Position numbers and translations under genes: made by a program | In this document: positions 40,378 through 50,389 of the stretch, piece after piece | Position numbering within the stretch: the first letter of the stretch is position 1 | How the letters are laid out: each line of letters starts with the position of its first letter | Notes under the pieces: generated by a model | Told to the model about the DNA's origin: nothing | Databases searched by the model: none | Seen by the model: the letters and a program-made list of their open reading frames with translations, nothing else | DNA from: Moraxella cuniculi DSM 21768 | GTDB lineage: Bacteria > Pseudomonadota > Gammaproteobacteria > Pseudomonadales > Moraxellaceae | Assembly (NCBI RefSeq): GCF_900156515.1 | Contig: NZ_FTNU01000005.1 | Coordinates: 62,001 to 126,000, forward strand | DNA: 64,000 bases | Direction of reading: 5' to 3'

Positions 40378-40765
40378 TAGCTATAAATTAATATAATTAT
40401 TAATCAAATTTTCCTTTAGCCACCAAGACAAACCAAAGATTAGCATCGTACATTTGCACATGATGGGTTTGTTTGGTGAGATTTATTAAGGGTGATTGGT
40501 GGTGTTGTAAGTTTACCACTAATCATTTGTGCTTCAACATCGCAAATTAACCCACATTGCCAAACCCAGCACACTTAAAGCAAGCTAAGCAACCAAAGCC
40601 AAAGCCAAGCACTTGGTACAATCACGACAAATTACGACAATTTTTAAAAATTCATCACAAATGTACAAAAATTGCTTGATTTTTTGCTCATAACAAGGCA
40701 TAGTTAAACATTGATTTTTCCAATTGCTTTAATTGGTTGTTTTATTAATAAGAGGTAGTGCAATT
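40378..40765. other. 388-bp spacer upstream of asd
   Basis: AT-rich, without a supported gene. It includes a hairpin CCAATT-GCTTT-AATTGG (40720-40736) some 30 bp before asd, and a possible promoter TTGATT/CATAGT about 80 bp upstream. I found no lysine-riboswitch signature. Confidence 0.5.
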
Positions 40766-41896
40766 ATGGCAGAAAAAATGACTGTCGGCTTGGTGGGCTG
40801 GCGTGGCATGGTAGGTTCGGTACTGATGAATCGCATGGTTGAAGAAGGGGATTTTGCACATATTAATCCTGTGTTTTTTTCAACCAGCAATGCTGGCGGA
40901 AAAGCCCCCAACTTCGGTACTGATGCAGGTACACTAAAGGACGCAACCGACATCAATGAACTGGCAAAATGCGATGCCATCATCACCTGCCAAGGTGGCG
41001 ACTACACCAAGCAAATCCACCCTGCACTACGAGATAGTGGCTGGACTGGTTACTGGATTGATGCCGCCAGCTCACTGCGTATGCAAGATGACGCTGTCAT
41101 TATCCTAGACCCAATTAACCGCGAAGTGATTGATACTGCTTTGGCAAATGGCACCAAAGATTTTATTGGTGGTAACTGCACTGTTAGCCTTATGCTGATG
41201 GCGATTGGCGAGCTGTTCCGCCGTGGTTGGGTGGAATGGGTATCAGCCATGACTTATCAAGCCGCCTCTGGTGCTGGTGCTGCCAATATGCGTGAACTTA
41301 TCAGCGGCATGGGCGTGTTGCACAATGCCGTTGCCGATGAGCTTGCCGACCCTGCCTCTGCCATCTTAGAAATTGATAAAAAAATCGCCGCCGCCCAGCG
41401 TAGCGATGACTTCCCTAAGCAAAATTTTGGTGCAGTACTGGCAGGCAGTCTGATTCCATACATTGACAGTCAGCTTGAAAATGGTCAATCACGAGAAGAA
41501 TGGAAAGGTCAAGCCGAAACCAACAAAATACTTGGCAAAACAGCCGATGATTTGATTAATGTTGATGGCATCTGTGTGCGTATTGGTGCAATGCGTTGCC
41601 ACAGTCAGGCACTGACCATCAAGCTGACCGAAGACATCGCCTTGGAGCAAATCGAATCAGCCCTGCGTGAGAGCAACAACCCATGGCTTGATGTGGTCGA
41701 AAACGACAAAGCTGCCAGCATGGAACGCCTGACACCTGTTGCGGTTACTGGTTCATTGAAAGTTGCTGTCGGTCGCCTGCGTAAGATGAATATGGGTGGC
41801 GAATACCTAACCGCCTTTACCGTTGGCGATCAGTTGCTGTGGGGTGCCGCCGAACCATTACGCCGTATGCTTGCCATCTTGCAAGGTCGCATTTGA
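40766..41896 (+). CDS. asd: Aspartate-semialdehyde dehydrogenase
   Basis: Asd reduces aspartyl phosphate to the semialdehyde, the branch point to lysine, diaminopimelate, methionine and threonine. The 376-residue length and the start [17 protein letters not shown] are of the gram-negative (E. coli-like) type. The catalytic cysteine is in [12 protein letters not shown], and the substrate-binding motif is [18 protein letters not shown] lies upstream of the ATG at 40766; the frame is open 11 codons further. The gene stands alone and ends at a terminator. Confidence 0.96.
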   Translation: MAEKMTVGLVGWRGMVGSVLMNRMVEEGDFAHINPVFFSTSNAGGKAPNFGTDAGTLKDATDINELAKCDAIITCQGGDYTKQIHPALRDSGWTGYWIDAASSLRMQDDAVIILDPINREVIDTALANGTKDFIGGNCTVSLMLMAIGELFRRGWVEWVSAMTYQAASGAGAANMRELISGMGVLHNAVADELADPASAILEIDKKIAAAQRSDDFPKQNFGAVLAGSLIPYIDSQLENGQSREEWKGQAETNKILGKTADDLINVDGICVRIGAMRCHSQALTIKLTEDIALEQIESALRESNNPWLDVVENDKAASMERLTPVAVTGSLKVAVGRLRKMNMGGEYLTAFTVGDQLLWGAAEPLRRMLAILQGRI

Positions 41897-42347
41897 TTTA
41901 ATCAGTGTTGATTTATTTTTAAAATTACAGCCCAAGCCTATTTTGTGCTTGGGCTTGTTTATGCCATCATGGCCAATTAATCAATTATCATGCCCAAACA
42001 CCAAAAACCAAGCATGATAAGATTACAAACTGCTGTCCGATATCTGGCAAATAAGCCGTCTGATTAGTGTGGTGGATGTGGTGCAAATCACTACTGCAAC
42101 AACAAACAACAATTGCTGGATTAACCAATCCATCAACTTAACCAGTACAAAACTTCCGCCCATTATCTGTCAATAAACCAGCTCTTGGCAGTGCCTATTT
42201 TATAATTTTATTAAAAAAATACAAAATAAATAATTAATATTAAAGATAAACACAGCAGAAAACTGGTTTTATTCCTTGCTTTTGATTTATAATAATAAAT
42301 CACGATATCAGCCATAAATTTTTTTAACTTTTTATTAATTGTATAAG
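41897..42347. other. 451-bp spacer between asd and the asparaginase gene
   Basis: Holds the asd terminator (41929-41960) and AT-rich sequence. I see no convincing gene. Confidence 0.5.
41929..41960 (+). terminator. Terminator of asd
   Basis: AGCCCAAGC pairs with GCTTGGGCT around a 9-nt loop, followed by TGTTTA; it lies 33 bp after the asd stop. Confidence 0.8.
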
Positions 42348-43334
42348 ATGACAAACTTAAATTGCTGTTTAATTTATGCGGGTGGGACTTTTGGTAGCCA
42401 TGGCGTGCCATTATCCCCCTTGCCAGCCACTGTATTTTTGCCGATTTTGCATAATCAGCTCAGCCAGCACGGCTACCATGTGAAAATACTTGACAATCGG
42501 ATTATTAAAGATTCAAGCACACTGACCGCAAGCGACTTTGTGGCTTTTTATCAGCTGATTTTGCACGCCTATCAACAAGGGCAAAGACGCTTTGTGCTGA
42601 TTACTGGCACAGACACGCTGAGTTTTTTGGCAGCGTTTTTGGCAAACGCACTGGAGGATTTTTCAGACATTAGCCTTGTTATCACAGGCAGTATGCAGCC
42701 TCTGCTCATCGCCACTTCGCCTGATTATCAGACAGATACCGCAAGCGATGCATGGGCAAATTTGAGCGAAGCCATTGACTTGGCAATGACGCATTTTGGT
42801 GTCTTTGTGCAATTTTGTCATCACAGCTTTGATGCCCGCAATACCCAAAAAATTGACAGCCAATCCGATAATGCCTTTATCGGTGCTACTGCTCAATTTG
42901 GGCAAACACGCACACACAGCACAACAATTGATGAGAGCTTGGCAAAACTGCCCATGTTGATACAACAAGCAGACAATACTGTCATTGAGGCAATATACGC
43001 CCTGCCAAACAATCCTGACATCTTGGCAAATGCACTCGCTGGCATACATCGGCACACTCGGGCAGTCATTTTGATTGGCTTTGGTGCTGGCAATCTGCCG
43101 CAATCTGAATCACTCATCGCTGCCATCACCAAGCTACAACAGCAAGGCATCGCCATCATCAGCACCACCATGTGTGCCTACGGCGGTGTCAATGATAACT
43201 ATGCCGCAGGTGCTTGGCAATATCAACATGGCGTTTGGTCGGCAGGTATGCTCGGTGTCGCTGGTATTTATGGCAAGGCACTGTGGCTGGCTCTGAACAA
43301 TCAACTGACGCAAGCACAGTGGGTGCAATCATGA
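42348..43334 (+). CDS. Asparaginase family protein
   Basis: This 328-residue protein has both catalytic threonine motifs of bacterial asparaginases: YAGGTFGS at the N-terminus and ITGTDTLSFLAAFLA (Thr-Asp pair), followed by VITGSMQP. It would hydrolyse asparagine to aspartate and ammonia; no signal peptide is seen, so it is probably cytoplasmic (type I-like). The ATG at 42348 is preferred to the TTG at 42339. Its stop overlaps the truA start by 4 bp (ATGA), which suggests translational coupling. The C-terminal half is divergent, so side-chain specificity is open. Confidence 0.87.
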   Translation: MTNLNCCLIYAGGTFGSHGVPLSPLPATVFLPILHNQLSQHGYHVKILDNRIIKDSSTLTASDFVAFYQLILHAYQQGQRRFVLITGTDTLSFLAAFLANALEDFSDISLVITGSMQPLLIATSPDYQTDTASDAWANLSEAIDLAMTHFGVFVQFCHHSFDARNTQKIDSQSDNAFIGATAQFGQTRTHSTTIDESLAKLPMLIQQADNTVIEAIYALPNNPDILANALAGIHRHTRAVILIGFGAGNLPQSESLIAAITKLQQQGIAIISTTMCAYGGVNDNYAAGAWQYQHGVWSAGMLGVAGIYGKALWLALNNQLTQAQWVQS

Positions 43335-44158
43335 CAACACAAACTCTGGCGGTGGGTATTGAATTTCTGGGTACACGCTATCGTGGCTGGCAACGCCAAG
43401 CCGAGGTGCTGGGCGTGCAAGCGGTCATTGAACAAGCATTATCAACCATCGCCAACGAACCAATTGAGCTGATTGCCGCTGGTCGCACCGATGCAGGCGT
43501 ACACGCAAGCAATATGGTGGCACATTTTATCACCACGGCAGAACGCACACCCTATAACTGGTTGCGTGGAGCAAACAGCTTATTGCCTGATGACATTGCT
43601 CTGCGTTGGCTAACCCCCATGCCAGCCGATTTTCATGCTCGCTTTAGTGCCATTGCTCGTAGGTATCGCTACATTACACTTAATCAGCCCTACCGACCTG
43701 CATTGCTTCGTCATCAGGTAACGCATGAATTTGCACCACTTGATACCGCAGCGATGATTACCGCCAGTCGTCTTTTTGTCGGCAGGCATGATTTTAGCAG
43801 TTTTCGAGCAGCTGCCTGCCAATCCAACCAGCCAGTACGCACCGTCAGCCATGCCAAACTGTTTGAGCATGGAGCATACTTGGTGCTGGATATTCAGGCA
43901 GATGGTTTTTTGCACCACATGGTACGCAATATCATGGGGGCATTATTTGCCATCGGTCGCAATCAAATGAACATTGATGATTTGCACGCATTAATTGCCG
44001 CCAAAGACCGCAGTCTTGCACCACCAACCGCAGCAGCAGATGGATTGTATTTTATCAATGCTTATTATCCTGAGCATTTTCAGGCCCTGCTGCCAAGCCT
44101 ACCGCTTACGCCCGCTTGGCTCAATCTGCCTGATGACAACTCCATGCCTAAATACTGA
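43331..44158 (+). CDS. truA: tRNA pseudouridine synthase A (positions 38-40)
   Basis: TruA isomerises uridines 38-40 in the anticodon stem of tRNAs. The 275-residue length is standard. The catalytic aspartate lies in AAGRTDAGVHASN, and RRYRYITLNQPYRP and the FLHHMVRNIMGAL motif are present. The true start is the ATG at 43331, which overlaps the asparaginase stop by 4 bp; the open frame extends further upstream inside that gene and should be ignored. Confidence 0.96.
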   Translation: MTTQTLAVGIEFLGTRYRGWQRQAEVLGVQAVIEQALSTIANEPIELIAAGRTDAGVHASNMVAHFITTAERTPYNWLRGANSLLPDDIALRWLTPMPADFHARFSAIARRYRYITLNQPYRPALLRHQVTHEFAPLDTAAMITASRLFVGRHDFSSFRAAACQSNQPVRTVSHAKLFEHGAYLVLDIQADGFLHHMVRNIMGALFAIGRNQMNIDDLHALIAAKDRSLAPPTAAADGLYFINAYYPEHFQALLPSLPLTPAWLNLPDDNSMPKY

Positions 44159-44202
44159 TAGGTGATAAAAATCAAATTGTCTCTGTATTTTTTGGCAAAA
44201 AG

Positions 44203-44211
44203 TGCTATAAT
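44203..44211 (+). promoter_or_regulatory. Extended -10 promoter of infA
   Basis: TGC-TATAAT, a perfect extended -10 element, lies 31 bp upstream of the infA start. No good -35 is seen at 17 bp. Confidence 0.65.
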
Positions 44212-44242
44212 AAGGCAAATTTTTTATTGATTAGTTACAACT

Positions 44243-44464
44243 ATGGCAAAAAAAGACGATATTATCGAATTTGAAGGCGAAGTCATTGATACTTTGCCAA
44301 ATACCCTGTTTAAAGTACGCCTTGATAATGGTCATGAAATCATCGCCCATATTTCGGGCAAAATGCGTAAGCACTACATTCGCATTTTGACAGGCGATAA
44401 GGTAAAAGTAGAAATGACCCCTTATGATTTGAGCAAAGGTCGCATCACTTATCGTGGCAAATAA
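44243..44464 (+). CDS. infA: Translation initiation factor IF-1
   Basis: IF-1 is the 73-residue OB-fold protein that binds the 30S A site during initiation. The sequence has the typical [20 protein letters not shown] start, [19 protein letters not shown] and the ITYRGK-type end (family ITYR-x-K). It has its own promoter and a strong terminator. Confidence 0.97.
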   Translation: MAKKDDIIEFEGEVIDTLPNTLFKVRLDNGHEIIAHISGKMRKHYIRILTGDKVKVEMTPYDLSKGRITYRGK

Positions 44465-44476
44465 CCAAGCCCGCCC

Positions 44477-44509
44477 AAAAAAGACTTGATAATCATCAAG
44501 TCTTTTTTT
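44477..44509 (+). terminator. Terminator of infA
   Basis: A 14-bp stem (AAAAAAGACTTGAT with its complement) and a 4-nt loop AATC with a run of T lie 12 bp after infA. Confidence 0.92.
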
Positions 44510-44552
44510 ATTTGTGATGTGATTTTTATTACTTGGCATCATTTATAACAAC

Positions 44553-44583
44553 AAAAAAAGCCCATCAGATGATGAGCTTTTTT
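44553..44583. terminator. Terminator of the porin gene (probably bidirectional)
   Basis: AAAAAAGC-CCATCA pairs with TGATG-AGCTTTTTT with one small bulge. It lies 12 bp after the porin stop on the minus strand, with T runs in both directions. Confidence 0.75.
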
Positions 44584-44595
44584 GGATTTGGCTGA

Positions 44596-45567
44596 TTAGA
44601 ACTTATATTCTAGACCGCCACCGATGCCATAAGCATCAGCTTTTGAATTAGCTACATTTTTACCATCGTTTGATCTTAGGTATGCAGTGTACAGATGACC
44701 TGTGGTGTTGCGGTTAAACGCATACTTACCACCCACTGCCAAACGCTGAGTTTCAGCATCTTTTAGACCCTTGGCATTATCCACCAAATCCACTTGACCA
44801 TAAGCAGTCCAAGGAGTTTGAGCGACTTTATGCGAAGCACTTACAGTGATGGCATTTTCGTTATTATCAGTGTTTAGGTTGGTATTTTGGTATAATGCAC
44901 CTACTGTGGTGTTGCCATTTAGCTTATAATCACCACTGACACGAATTGCTTTTAGCTGCTTGCCAGCTTGGATATAGCTTGCACCTGCACGGTAGGCTTG
45001 ACCTGCTGGCTCATATTGTACTGCCACACCAGCTGCATCACGACCAAGACTATCAGTCGAATTATTTTCATCAAGCGTGTACATTGCAGAAGCAGTGAAG
45101 CCATTATAGCTTGGTGATACATAAGCAAAGGTGTTATTGGCACGCGGTGCATCAAATGCAGTCAGTACACTGTCACCACCCAATACACCGCCATCAACTA
45201 CAGTGGCATAATCTACACGACCGTCAATTGCTTTTAGACGACCTGCCAGTAGTGTACCGTATTGTTTGTTTGATAAGCCTAGATAAGTATCACGGCTTCT
45301 AAAATTCTTGCCAGCATCCGCATCAACATCCACACCATACTCAAGTTGATACACAAGGTCAGTATTTTGGGTAAGTGCTTCAGAGCCTTTTAAACCAATG
45401 CGTGAGCTATTAGAGTTTAATTTTGAACGAGAATCTTTATAGGTGCTGTTGTCGTCGCCACCAGTCACATCAAGCGTCAAGAACGCTTTACCATAAACGG
45501 TTGGTGCTGCTTGGGCAGCTGTTACAGACAAAGCAGCGATAGCTGTTGCTAGTACAAGTTTTTTCAT
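44596..45567 (-). CDS. Outer-membrane general porin
   Basis: This 323-residue protein has a signal peptide (MKKLVLATAIAALSVTAAQA) and a beta-barrel ending in the outer-membrane signature GGGLEYKF. It starts with VYGKAFLTLDVTGG and SSRIGLKGSEALTQN, as in the gram-negative porin family (Porin_4). Length and type resemble the M35-like porins of Moraxella, but I cannot confirm the subtype. GGAG lies about 8 bp before the ATG at 45567. It is a single gene with a long upstream region of over 500 bp, consistent with strong, regulated expression. Confidence 0.88.
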   Translation of the reverse strand: MKKLVLATAIAALSVTAAQAAPTVYGKAFLTLDVTGGDDNSTYKDSRSKLNSNSSRIGLKGSEALTQNTDLVYQLEYGVDVDADAGKNFRSRDTYLGLSNKQYGTLLAGRLKAIDGRVDYATVVDGGVLGGDSVLTAFDAPRANNTFAYVSPSYNGFTASAMYTLDENNSTDSLGRDAAGVAVQYEPAGQAYRAGASYIQAGKQLKAIRVSGDYKLNGNTTVGALYQNTNLNTDNNENAITVSASHKVAQTPWTAYGQVDLVDNAKGLKDAETQRLAVGGKYAFNRNTTGHLYTAYLRSNDGKNVANSKADAYGIGGGLEYKF

Positions 45568-46120
45568 GGTTTTCTCCACTAAATTGGGCGTTGCCCAGTA
45601 AAATTGTAATTATTCGCATACATTGGCGATTGCTATGTATCGTTAGAAATGATTGCTTAAACATTTTGGCAACAAAATTTACATTGTTGAAAATATTCAC
45701 AGCAAGCGATTTCCTGCTTGACTATAGAATACCAATTTTGAAATATTTTGCAATACCTTTTTTGTGATTAATTTTGTAAATTTGGCAAATTTTTTTATTT
45801 TTTATTATTTATCAATGACTTATAAAAAATAAAAATTTCACCAATTGGCGAATTTTTCTGAAATTTATCACAAAATTGAGGTATTTTTAGCGATATTTTT
45901 GGCAGTTTTTGGCAAATTTTTATAACTTGTTACAAACTATCCGATGCCATAGCTTGACAATTAAGTAAAACTTTCGGCAAATATCAGCGGTATTTTTTGA
46001 TATTAACAGATAAATGTTACGCCATCATGACAAATGTTTTTGGCGAATTATCACACTGGCACGATACCACTTGGGTGCCGTTATGGTATAATAAAACCAC
46101 AATAACAATAGGTATAACAC
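45568..46120. other. 553-bp AT-rich region upstream of the porin and miaE genes
   Basis: Contains two similar segments, TTTGGCAAATTTTT at about 45780 and TTTTGGCAAATTTTTA at about 45909, and the miaE promoter at the far end. I see no gene. Confidence 0.5.
46084..46092 (+). promoter_or_regulatory. Extended -10 promoter of miaE
   Basis: TGG-TATAAT is a perfect extended -10 element 28 bp upstream of the miaE start. The -35 is weak. Confidence 0.6.
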
Positions 46121-46816
46121 ATGGCAATGACCGATATTACACACGAAGATGACTTGAGCGTCATCACCACTGGCACACGCACGCCGACAGACATCAGCCA
46201 TATTCATGAATTTTTGGGCTGTCGCACTTCGCCAGCGTGGCTTGCTGTCGCCAAAGATAATCTGCCCTTGCTGCTACAAGACCACGCCAACTGTGAAAAA
46301 AAGGCGGCTGGCACAGCGATGAATTTGATTTTTCGTTATGAATTTCATCGCTCATTACAAGAAAAACTGGCACAACTGGTGCGTGAAGAAATGCTGCACT
46401 ATGAGCAGGTGCTTAGTCTGATGAAACAAAGAGGCATCAACTGGCATTATCTGCCTGCTGGTCGCTACGCCAAGGGGCTGCTCAAGCACAAACGCACGCA
46501 TGAGCCTGCAGCCATGACTGATGTACTGATTATCGGTGCTTTTATTGAGGCTCGCTCTTGTGAGCGGTTTGCCGCCCTGTCCGAGGTGATTGATGATGAA
46601 AAACTGGCACGATATTATAAATATCTGCTAAAGTCAGAAAGTCGCCATTATGAAGATTATCTGGCATTGGCACGCTCCATCACCGATGAGAGTATCGATG
46701 AACGAGTGGCGTTTTTTCGCGAAGTAGAAAAAGAACTGATTGACTCACCAGACAGCGAGCTAAGGTTCCATAGTGGCGTACCTGATGAGACATTGCTTGC
46801 CAGTATCACAGCATAA
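46121..46816 (+). CDS. miaE: tRNA-(ms2io6A) hydroxylase MiaE
   Basis: MiaE is a non-haem di-iron oxygenase that hydroxylates ms2i6A37 in tRNA. The 231-residue protein has the ferritin-like helical fold with iron-binding motifs LVREEMLHYEQV and ESRHYEDYLALA and the conserved FIEARSCERF. The start is ATG 46121 or ATG 46127. It stands alone, followed by a strong terminator. Confidence 0.93.
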   Translation: MAMTDITHEDDLSVITTGTRTPTDISHIHEFLGCRTSPAWLAVAKDNLPLLLQDHANCEKKAAGTAMNLIFRYEFHRSLQEKLAQLVREEMLHYEQVLSLMKQRGINWHYLPAGRYAKGLLKHKRTHEPAAMTDVLIIGAFIEARSCERFAALSEVIDDEKLARYYKYLLKSESRHYEDYLALARSITDESIDERVAFFREVEKELIDSPDSELRFHSGVPDETLLASITA

Positions 46817-47185
46817 ACCCAAGAAAGCCTTAGGTATTTTGTTTTAATTACCCAGCATTTACACAACCAACACCACCCTGCCAGAAATTCAAGCAAGGGT
46901 GGTTTTGGTTTATGCTACTGCAGCTTTTTGACTTTTGATAAATCATCGCAATCAATGATATGCTGATAAATACACTAATATGACAAGATAAATTAAGGCA
47001 ATTGGCAACAATGGCAAAAAATTCTTGAAACCAACCACCTGATTGTAACATCGCCCTTAATCCATCCTTGGAATACATGGGCGAAAACAAGGGTGGTTAA
47101 ATATTTATTTACTGTTTTTATTATAAAAATAAAATTAACCCCATGTTGCCAAGATTATTTAAATGCTCTTTGTTTTATCATTCGC
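46817..47185. other. 369-bp spacer between miaE and fhuB
   Basis: Holds the miaE terminator and a further copy of CAAGGGTGGTT (about 47088-47098). An open frame on the minus strand (46848-47090) has no family resemblance and no Shine-Dalgarno sequence. Confidence 0.5.
46865..46910 (+). terminator. Terminator of miaE
   Basis: AACCAA-C-ACCACCCT pairs with AGGGTGGT-T-TTGGTT (14 bp with one mismatch). It lies 48 bp after the miaE stop. Confidence 0.75.
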
Positions 47186-49168
47186 TTATCTATTTTTCAT
47201 CATCAAATAAATAAAATACACACCACCGATTAAACTTGCAATCACACCCATAGAGATCTCATAAGGAAAAATCAGATAGCGACCCAAATAATCCGCCAAA
47301 ACCATCATTACCGCCCCAAGCAGTGCTGCCAGCGGCAGCTGCTCGCGCAGTCGCACCGCACCTAGCGACTGTGCCAAATGCGGAATCATCAAACCAACAA
47401 AACTCAAAGGGCCGACCGCCAAAGTGGCAGCCGAACTCATGAGTGCCACCAATGTCAGCACAACCAGCTGATAAAATTTCAGACTTACACCCAAACTTGT
47501 GGCGACATCATCACTTAAGCTAATGATTTGTAAGGGTTTGGTAATCAAATAAGCTACCACAAATAACAGCACTGATAAGAAGATCAGCCACATACCACTA
47601 TCAAGACTGGCATAATAAGTCGTGCCAGCCAGCCAAGAGAGTATGGCCTGGATTCGCATATCACCAGCAAGTTTAATGACAGCAAGAATACTGCTGGTAA
47701 ATGCCGAAATGGCAATACCCACAAGTAACAAATGCACAGGGCTAAGATATTTGGCCAAAATGAACAATAAAGCACAAACAAGCAATGCTCCCAATGTGCC
47801 GCCGATAATCAGCACGCCAATATCGGCGGCCAAACCCATCATCGGTGCCAATACAAACATCACCACCACACCTAACGCAGCAGCCGAGCTAATCCCCAGC
47901 ACTTCAGGGCTTGCCATGGAGTTTTTGGTTAAGGCTTGTAAAATCACACCAGCACAGGACAATAGCACCCCTGTTGCCATCGCAAATAGTGTACGAGATA
48001 AACGAAATTCTTCAATAAATGCCCAATTCATGATGAGCAAGCTGCCCAGCTGACTTTGTCTCGGCATAATCAATAACGCCATCATCAGCACCGCAATCAA
48101 TAGCAGCACATATCGCCACCAAACAATTTTGCGTGGCAGCAACTTTTTGGCATTGCTATGCTCTAAGCTATGTTTTTGAGATTTGATGATCAAATAAATA
48201 ATTAACAACGATCCAAAAATGCCCGTAATCACCCCCTCGGGGAGTAAAAAAGCAAGCTGGCTGCGTAGCAGTGCGGTAGCATTTTGAGCAATAAGCAATA
48301 ATAGTGCACCGTAGCCAAAGCCTGACCACAGACGATGAGCCAAGCGGCTGCCTGACAGCATATTTGCCAAGGTCGCTGCCCCAAGCCCTACAAAACTTAG
48401 CATACCTAACTGACTGACAACACTAGCAACCATCAGTGCTGCCATGACAAGCACGCCACCTTGCACGGCTTTAACTGGTACGCCAAGGCTGGCTGCCTGC
48501 TCTTCGTCTAGGCTGACAATCACCAGTGAGCGATACATAAACATAAGCACACACAGCGAAAAAATCAGCACGCCTGCCAAAAGCCACACGCCTGCATAGC
48601 CGCTTTGTAACACTGAGCCTGCACCCCACAACATAACCGACAGTGCTGCTTCTGAATAAAACACCGTCAAAAACGCCGCCACAGATGAAAATAAGATATT
48701 TACCACCAAGCCTGACAGCACCAAGGTGTTTGCCTGCATACCACCCTTTTTTGCCATCAAAAAAACAAGCAAAAGGCTGAATAAAGCACCAATAAAACAC
48801 AGTCCAAATTCACCAAAGACAAAAGCGGTGCTTGGTAAAAATAAAGTAGCCAAAAGCAGCGACATATTCGCCCCTGCACCCACAGACAGCGTGGTGTCTG
48901 ATACCAAAGGGTTTTTTATCAGCTGCTGCAATAAAACACTGGCAAGCCCAAGCACCCCACCTGCCAAGATTGCCATCAGCATGGTTGGGACGATTTGTAG
49001 CTGTGTCGCCATTTGTGCCAATGATAATGTATCTGGCGGTATAACCAACCAAACAAGTGGCAAGCTCCACAGTCTATTGATTAAAAAAACACTGCTTAAT
49101 ACCGCAATCGTCAGCATGGATAGTACAAGCAAATGGTGCGACACTGGTTTGAGATATCTGTCATTCAT
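47186..49168 (-). CDS. fhuB: Fe3+-siderophore ABC permease FhuB (duplicated FecCD type)
   Basis: This 660-residue protein contains two FecCD permease halves (about 1-325 and 340-660), each with about ten membrane segments. The repeated features are PLVSDTTLSVGAGANMS-like in the first half and SPEVLGISSAAALGVV in the second, each followed by the FVGLxxPH-type loop. Fused double permeases with the E. coli FhuB length of 660 residues transport ferric hydroxamates. The ATG at 49168 is chosen; the longer frame would need a TTG start. It lies 225 bp downstream of fhuD and completes the fhuC-fhuD-fhuB order on this strand. Confidence 0.93.
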   Translation of the reverse strand: MNDRYLKPVSHHLLVLSMLTIAVLSSVFLINRLWSLPLVWLVIPPDTLSLAQMATQLQIVPTMLMAILAGGVLGLASVLLQQLIKNPLVSDTTLSVGAGANMSLLLATLFLPSTAFVFGEFGLCFIGALFSLLLVFLMAKKGGMQANTLVLSGLVVNILFSSVAAFLTVFYSEAALSVMLWGAGSVLQSGYAGVWLLAGVLIFSLCVLMFMYRSLVIVSLDEEQAASLGVPVKAVQGGVLVMAALMVASVVSQLGMLSFVGLGAATLANMLSGSRLAHRLWSGFGYGALLLLIAQNATALLRSQLAFLLPEGVITGIFGSLLIIYLIIKSQKHSLEHSNAKKLLPRKIVWWRYVLLLIAVLMMALLIMPRQSQLGSLLIMNWAFIEEFRLSRTLFAMATGVLLSCAGVILQALTKNSMASPEVLGISSAAALGVVVMFVLAPMMGLAADIGVLIIGGTLGALLVCALLFILAKYLSPVHLLLVGIAISAFTSSILAVIKLAGDMRIQAILSWLAGTTYYASLDSGMWLIFLSVLLFVVAYLITKPLQIISLSDDVATSLGVSLKFYQLVVLTLVALMSSAATLAVGPLSFVGLMIPHLAQSLGAVRLREQLPLAALLGAVMMVLADYLGRYLIFPYEISMGVIASLIGGVYFIYLMMKNR

Positions 49169-49393
49169 GATGGGCTTGGCTAGTATTTTCACTGTTTGAA
49201 ATTGATTATATTTTTTAAACCACAATACTAATCTGAATCAATACTGGTTTAATGGTATATCAATCGGCATCTTGCTGGTGCTTGGACTGATTTTTAATCG
49301 TTACTTATCTGCTTTAATTTGCTTTATTTTACTCATCTTAACTACCAGCGTTTTATCTGCCAATATTGGACATAAAAAGCAAAGCATTTATTT

Positions 49394-50389
49394 TCATGAC
49401 GATACGCCCATCAGTACCACCCCATCTAAGCGCTTGGCAAAGCTATATAAAGAAGGTATACCGCCATACATCCAAATCGGCTCAAGCACACCCATGCAGC
49501 GAGTTTTCCCAAAGCCTAAACGCTGCCAAATGGCATTATTTTGCAAATTTTGTTGTAAAATTGCACTATAAGGCTTAACAACAAGCAAGCAGCTATCCTT
49601 GGGCAACTTCGCCAAATCATTCAGTGTAATCGGCACAAAACCCCACTGATTACTTTGACCCATTATTACCAGCGACAGCCCCATCTGCTTAGTTGCTGGA
49701 TAAAAAATACTACTTTGACCATATAATCGTAAATTATTTTCATCAACAAACTGCACAACAGCAAGCGAGCGAATACTTGGGTTTCTTTGAGTAAATCGCT
49801 CGCCAATCGCCCGTATCTCATCTTTGGTACGCGTAATATAAATTTGTGCCTGTGCTTGCTTATTTACTGTTTTAGCAATCTGCCAAGTTGCCCTAGCAAA
49901 ACCATCCCAAGTAGCCATCGTCTCTTGACTATTAAAATCCACCGTAGTCAGCGAGATGTTTTTATACTGTGGGCGGATTTGAGCATAAAACTCGGTATCA
50001 ATGACTTGTTCAATCAATCCTTGCTCTACAAGCCAAGCTAACAACTCGCTATTTGGTGTAAATCGTAAGCCCAAATCAATTACTTGCTTGGGCAAGGCAG
50101 GCTCAGCCACCCATTCATCATAATTGCGCACCTCACCAATTGCCACAGGTATAATATCCAGTGCCAAAAGATTCATTGCTACTCCCCAGTCGGGTGTCAT
50201 CACCTTAATCGGTTGTGTATCATTTAGTGCAGTTGGCGTTTGAGCATTGTTTTGAGTGCTTTCTTGGGTATTTGTATGGGTATTTTTATTAATGTCAGGC
50301 GATTTATCAGCATTTGGTGTGCAGACAGATAATAAAAATACAGTCATTAGCACGCCAATTTTTAGGAATTTTGATACAGCATTGATCAT
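49394..50389 (-). CDS. fhuD: Iron-siderophore substrate-binding protein, FhuD-like
   Basis: This 331-residue protein fits the FecB/FhuD class of periplasmic binding proteins. It has an N-terminal hydrophobic signal with a possible lipobox (LSVC, Cys23) and an Asn/Thr-rich linker (25-60). The domain begins KVMTPDWGVAMNLLALDIIPVAIG, ending with the GFGKTRC / WMYGGIPSLYSFAKRL segment. The family's WG-motif at the entry of the binding cleft fits FhuD. Its ATG overlaps the fhuC stop by 4 bp. The lipobox has Val at the -1 position, so lipidation is uncertain. Confidence 0.88.
   Translation of the reverse strand: MINAVSKFLKIGVLMTVFLLSVCTPNADKSPDINKNTHTNTQESTQNNAQTPTALNDTQPIKVMTPDWGVAMNLLALDIIPVAIGEVRNYDEWVAEPALPKQVIDLGLRFTPNSELLAWLVEQGLIEQVIDTEFYAQIRPQYKNISLTTVDFNSQETMATWDGFARATWQIAKTVNKQAQAQIYITRTKDEIRAIGERFTQRNPSIRSLAVVQFVDENNLRLYGQSSIFYPATKQMGLSLVIMGQSNQWGFVPITLNDLAKLPKDSCLLVVKPYSAILQQNLQNNAIWQRLGFGKTRCMGVLEPIWMYGGIPSLYSFAKRLDGVVLMGVSS

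Noticed and set aside
40378-40765. Lysine riboswitch before asd
   Set aside because: The conserved L-box core is not seen; only a short hairpin and AT-rich sequence are present.
46848-47090. 80-residue open frame on the minus strand between miaE and fhuB
   Set aside because: It covers the miaE terminator, has no ribosome-binding site and resembles no family.
49272-49571. Plus-strand open frame overlapping the 3' end of fhuD
   Set aside because: Antisense to a clear gene and starts in the fhuB-fhuD gap without a ribosome-binding site; its hydrophobic start is probably chance.
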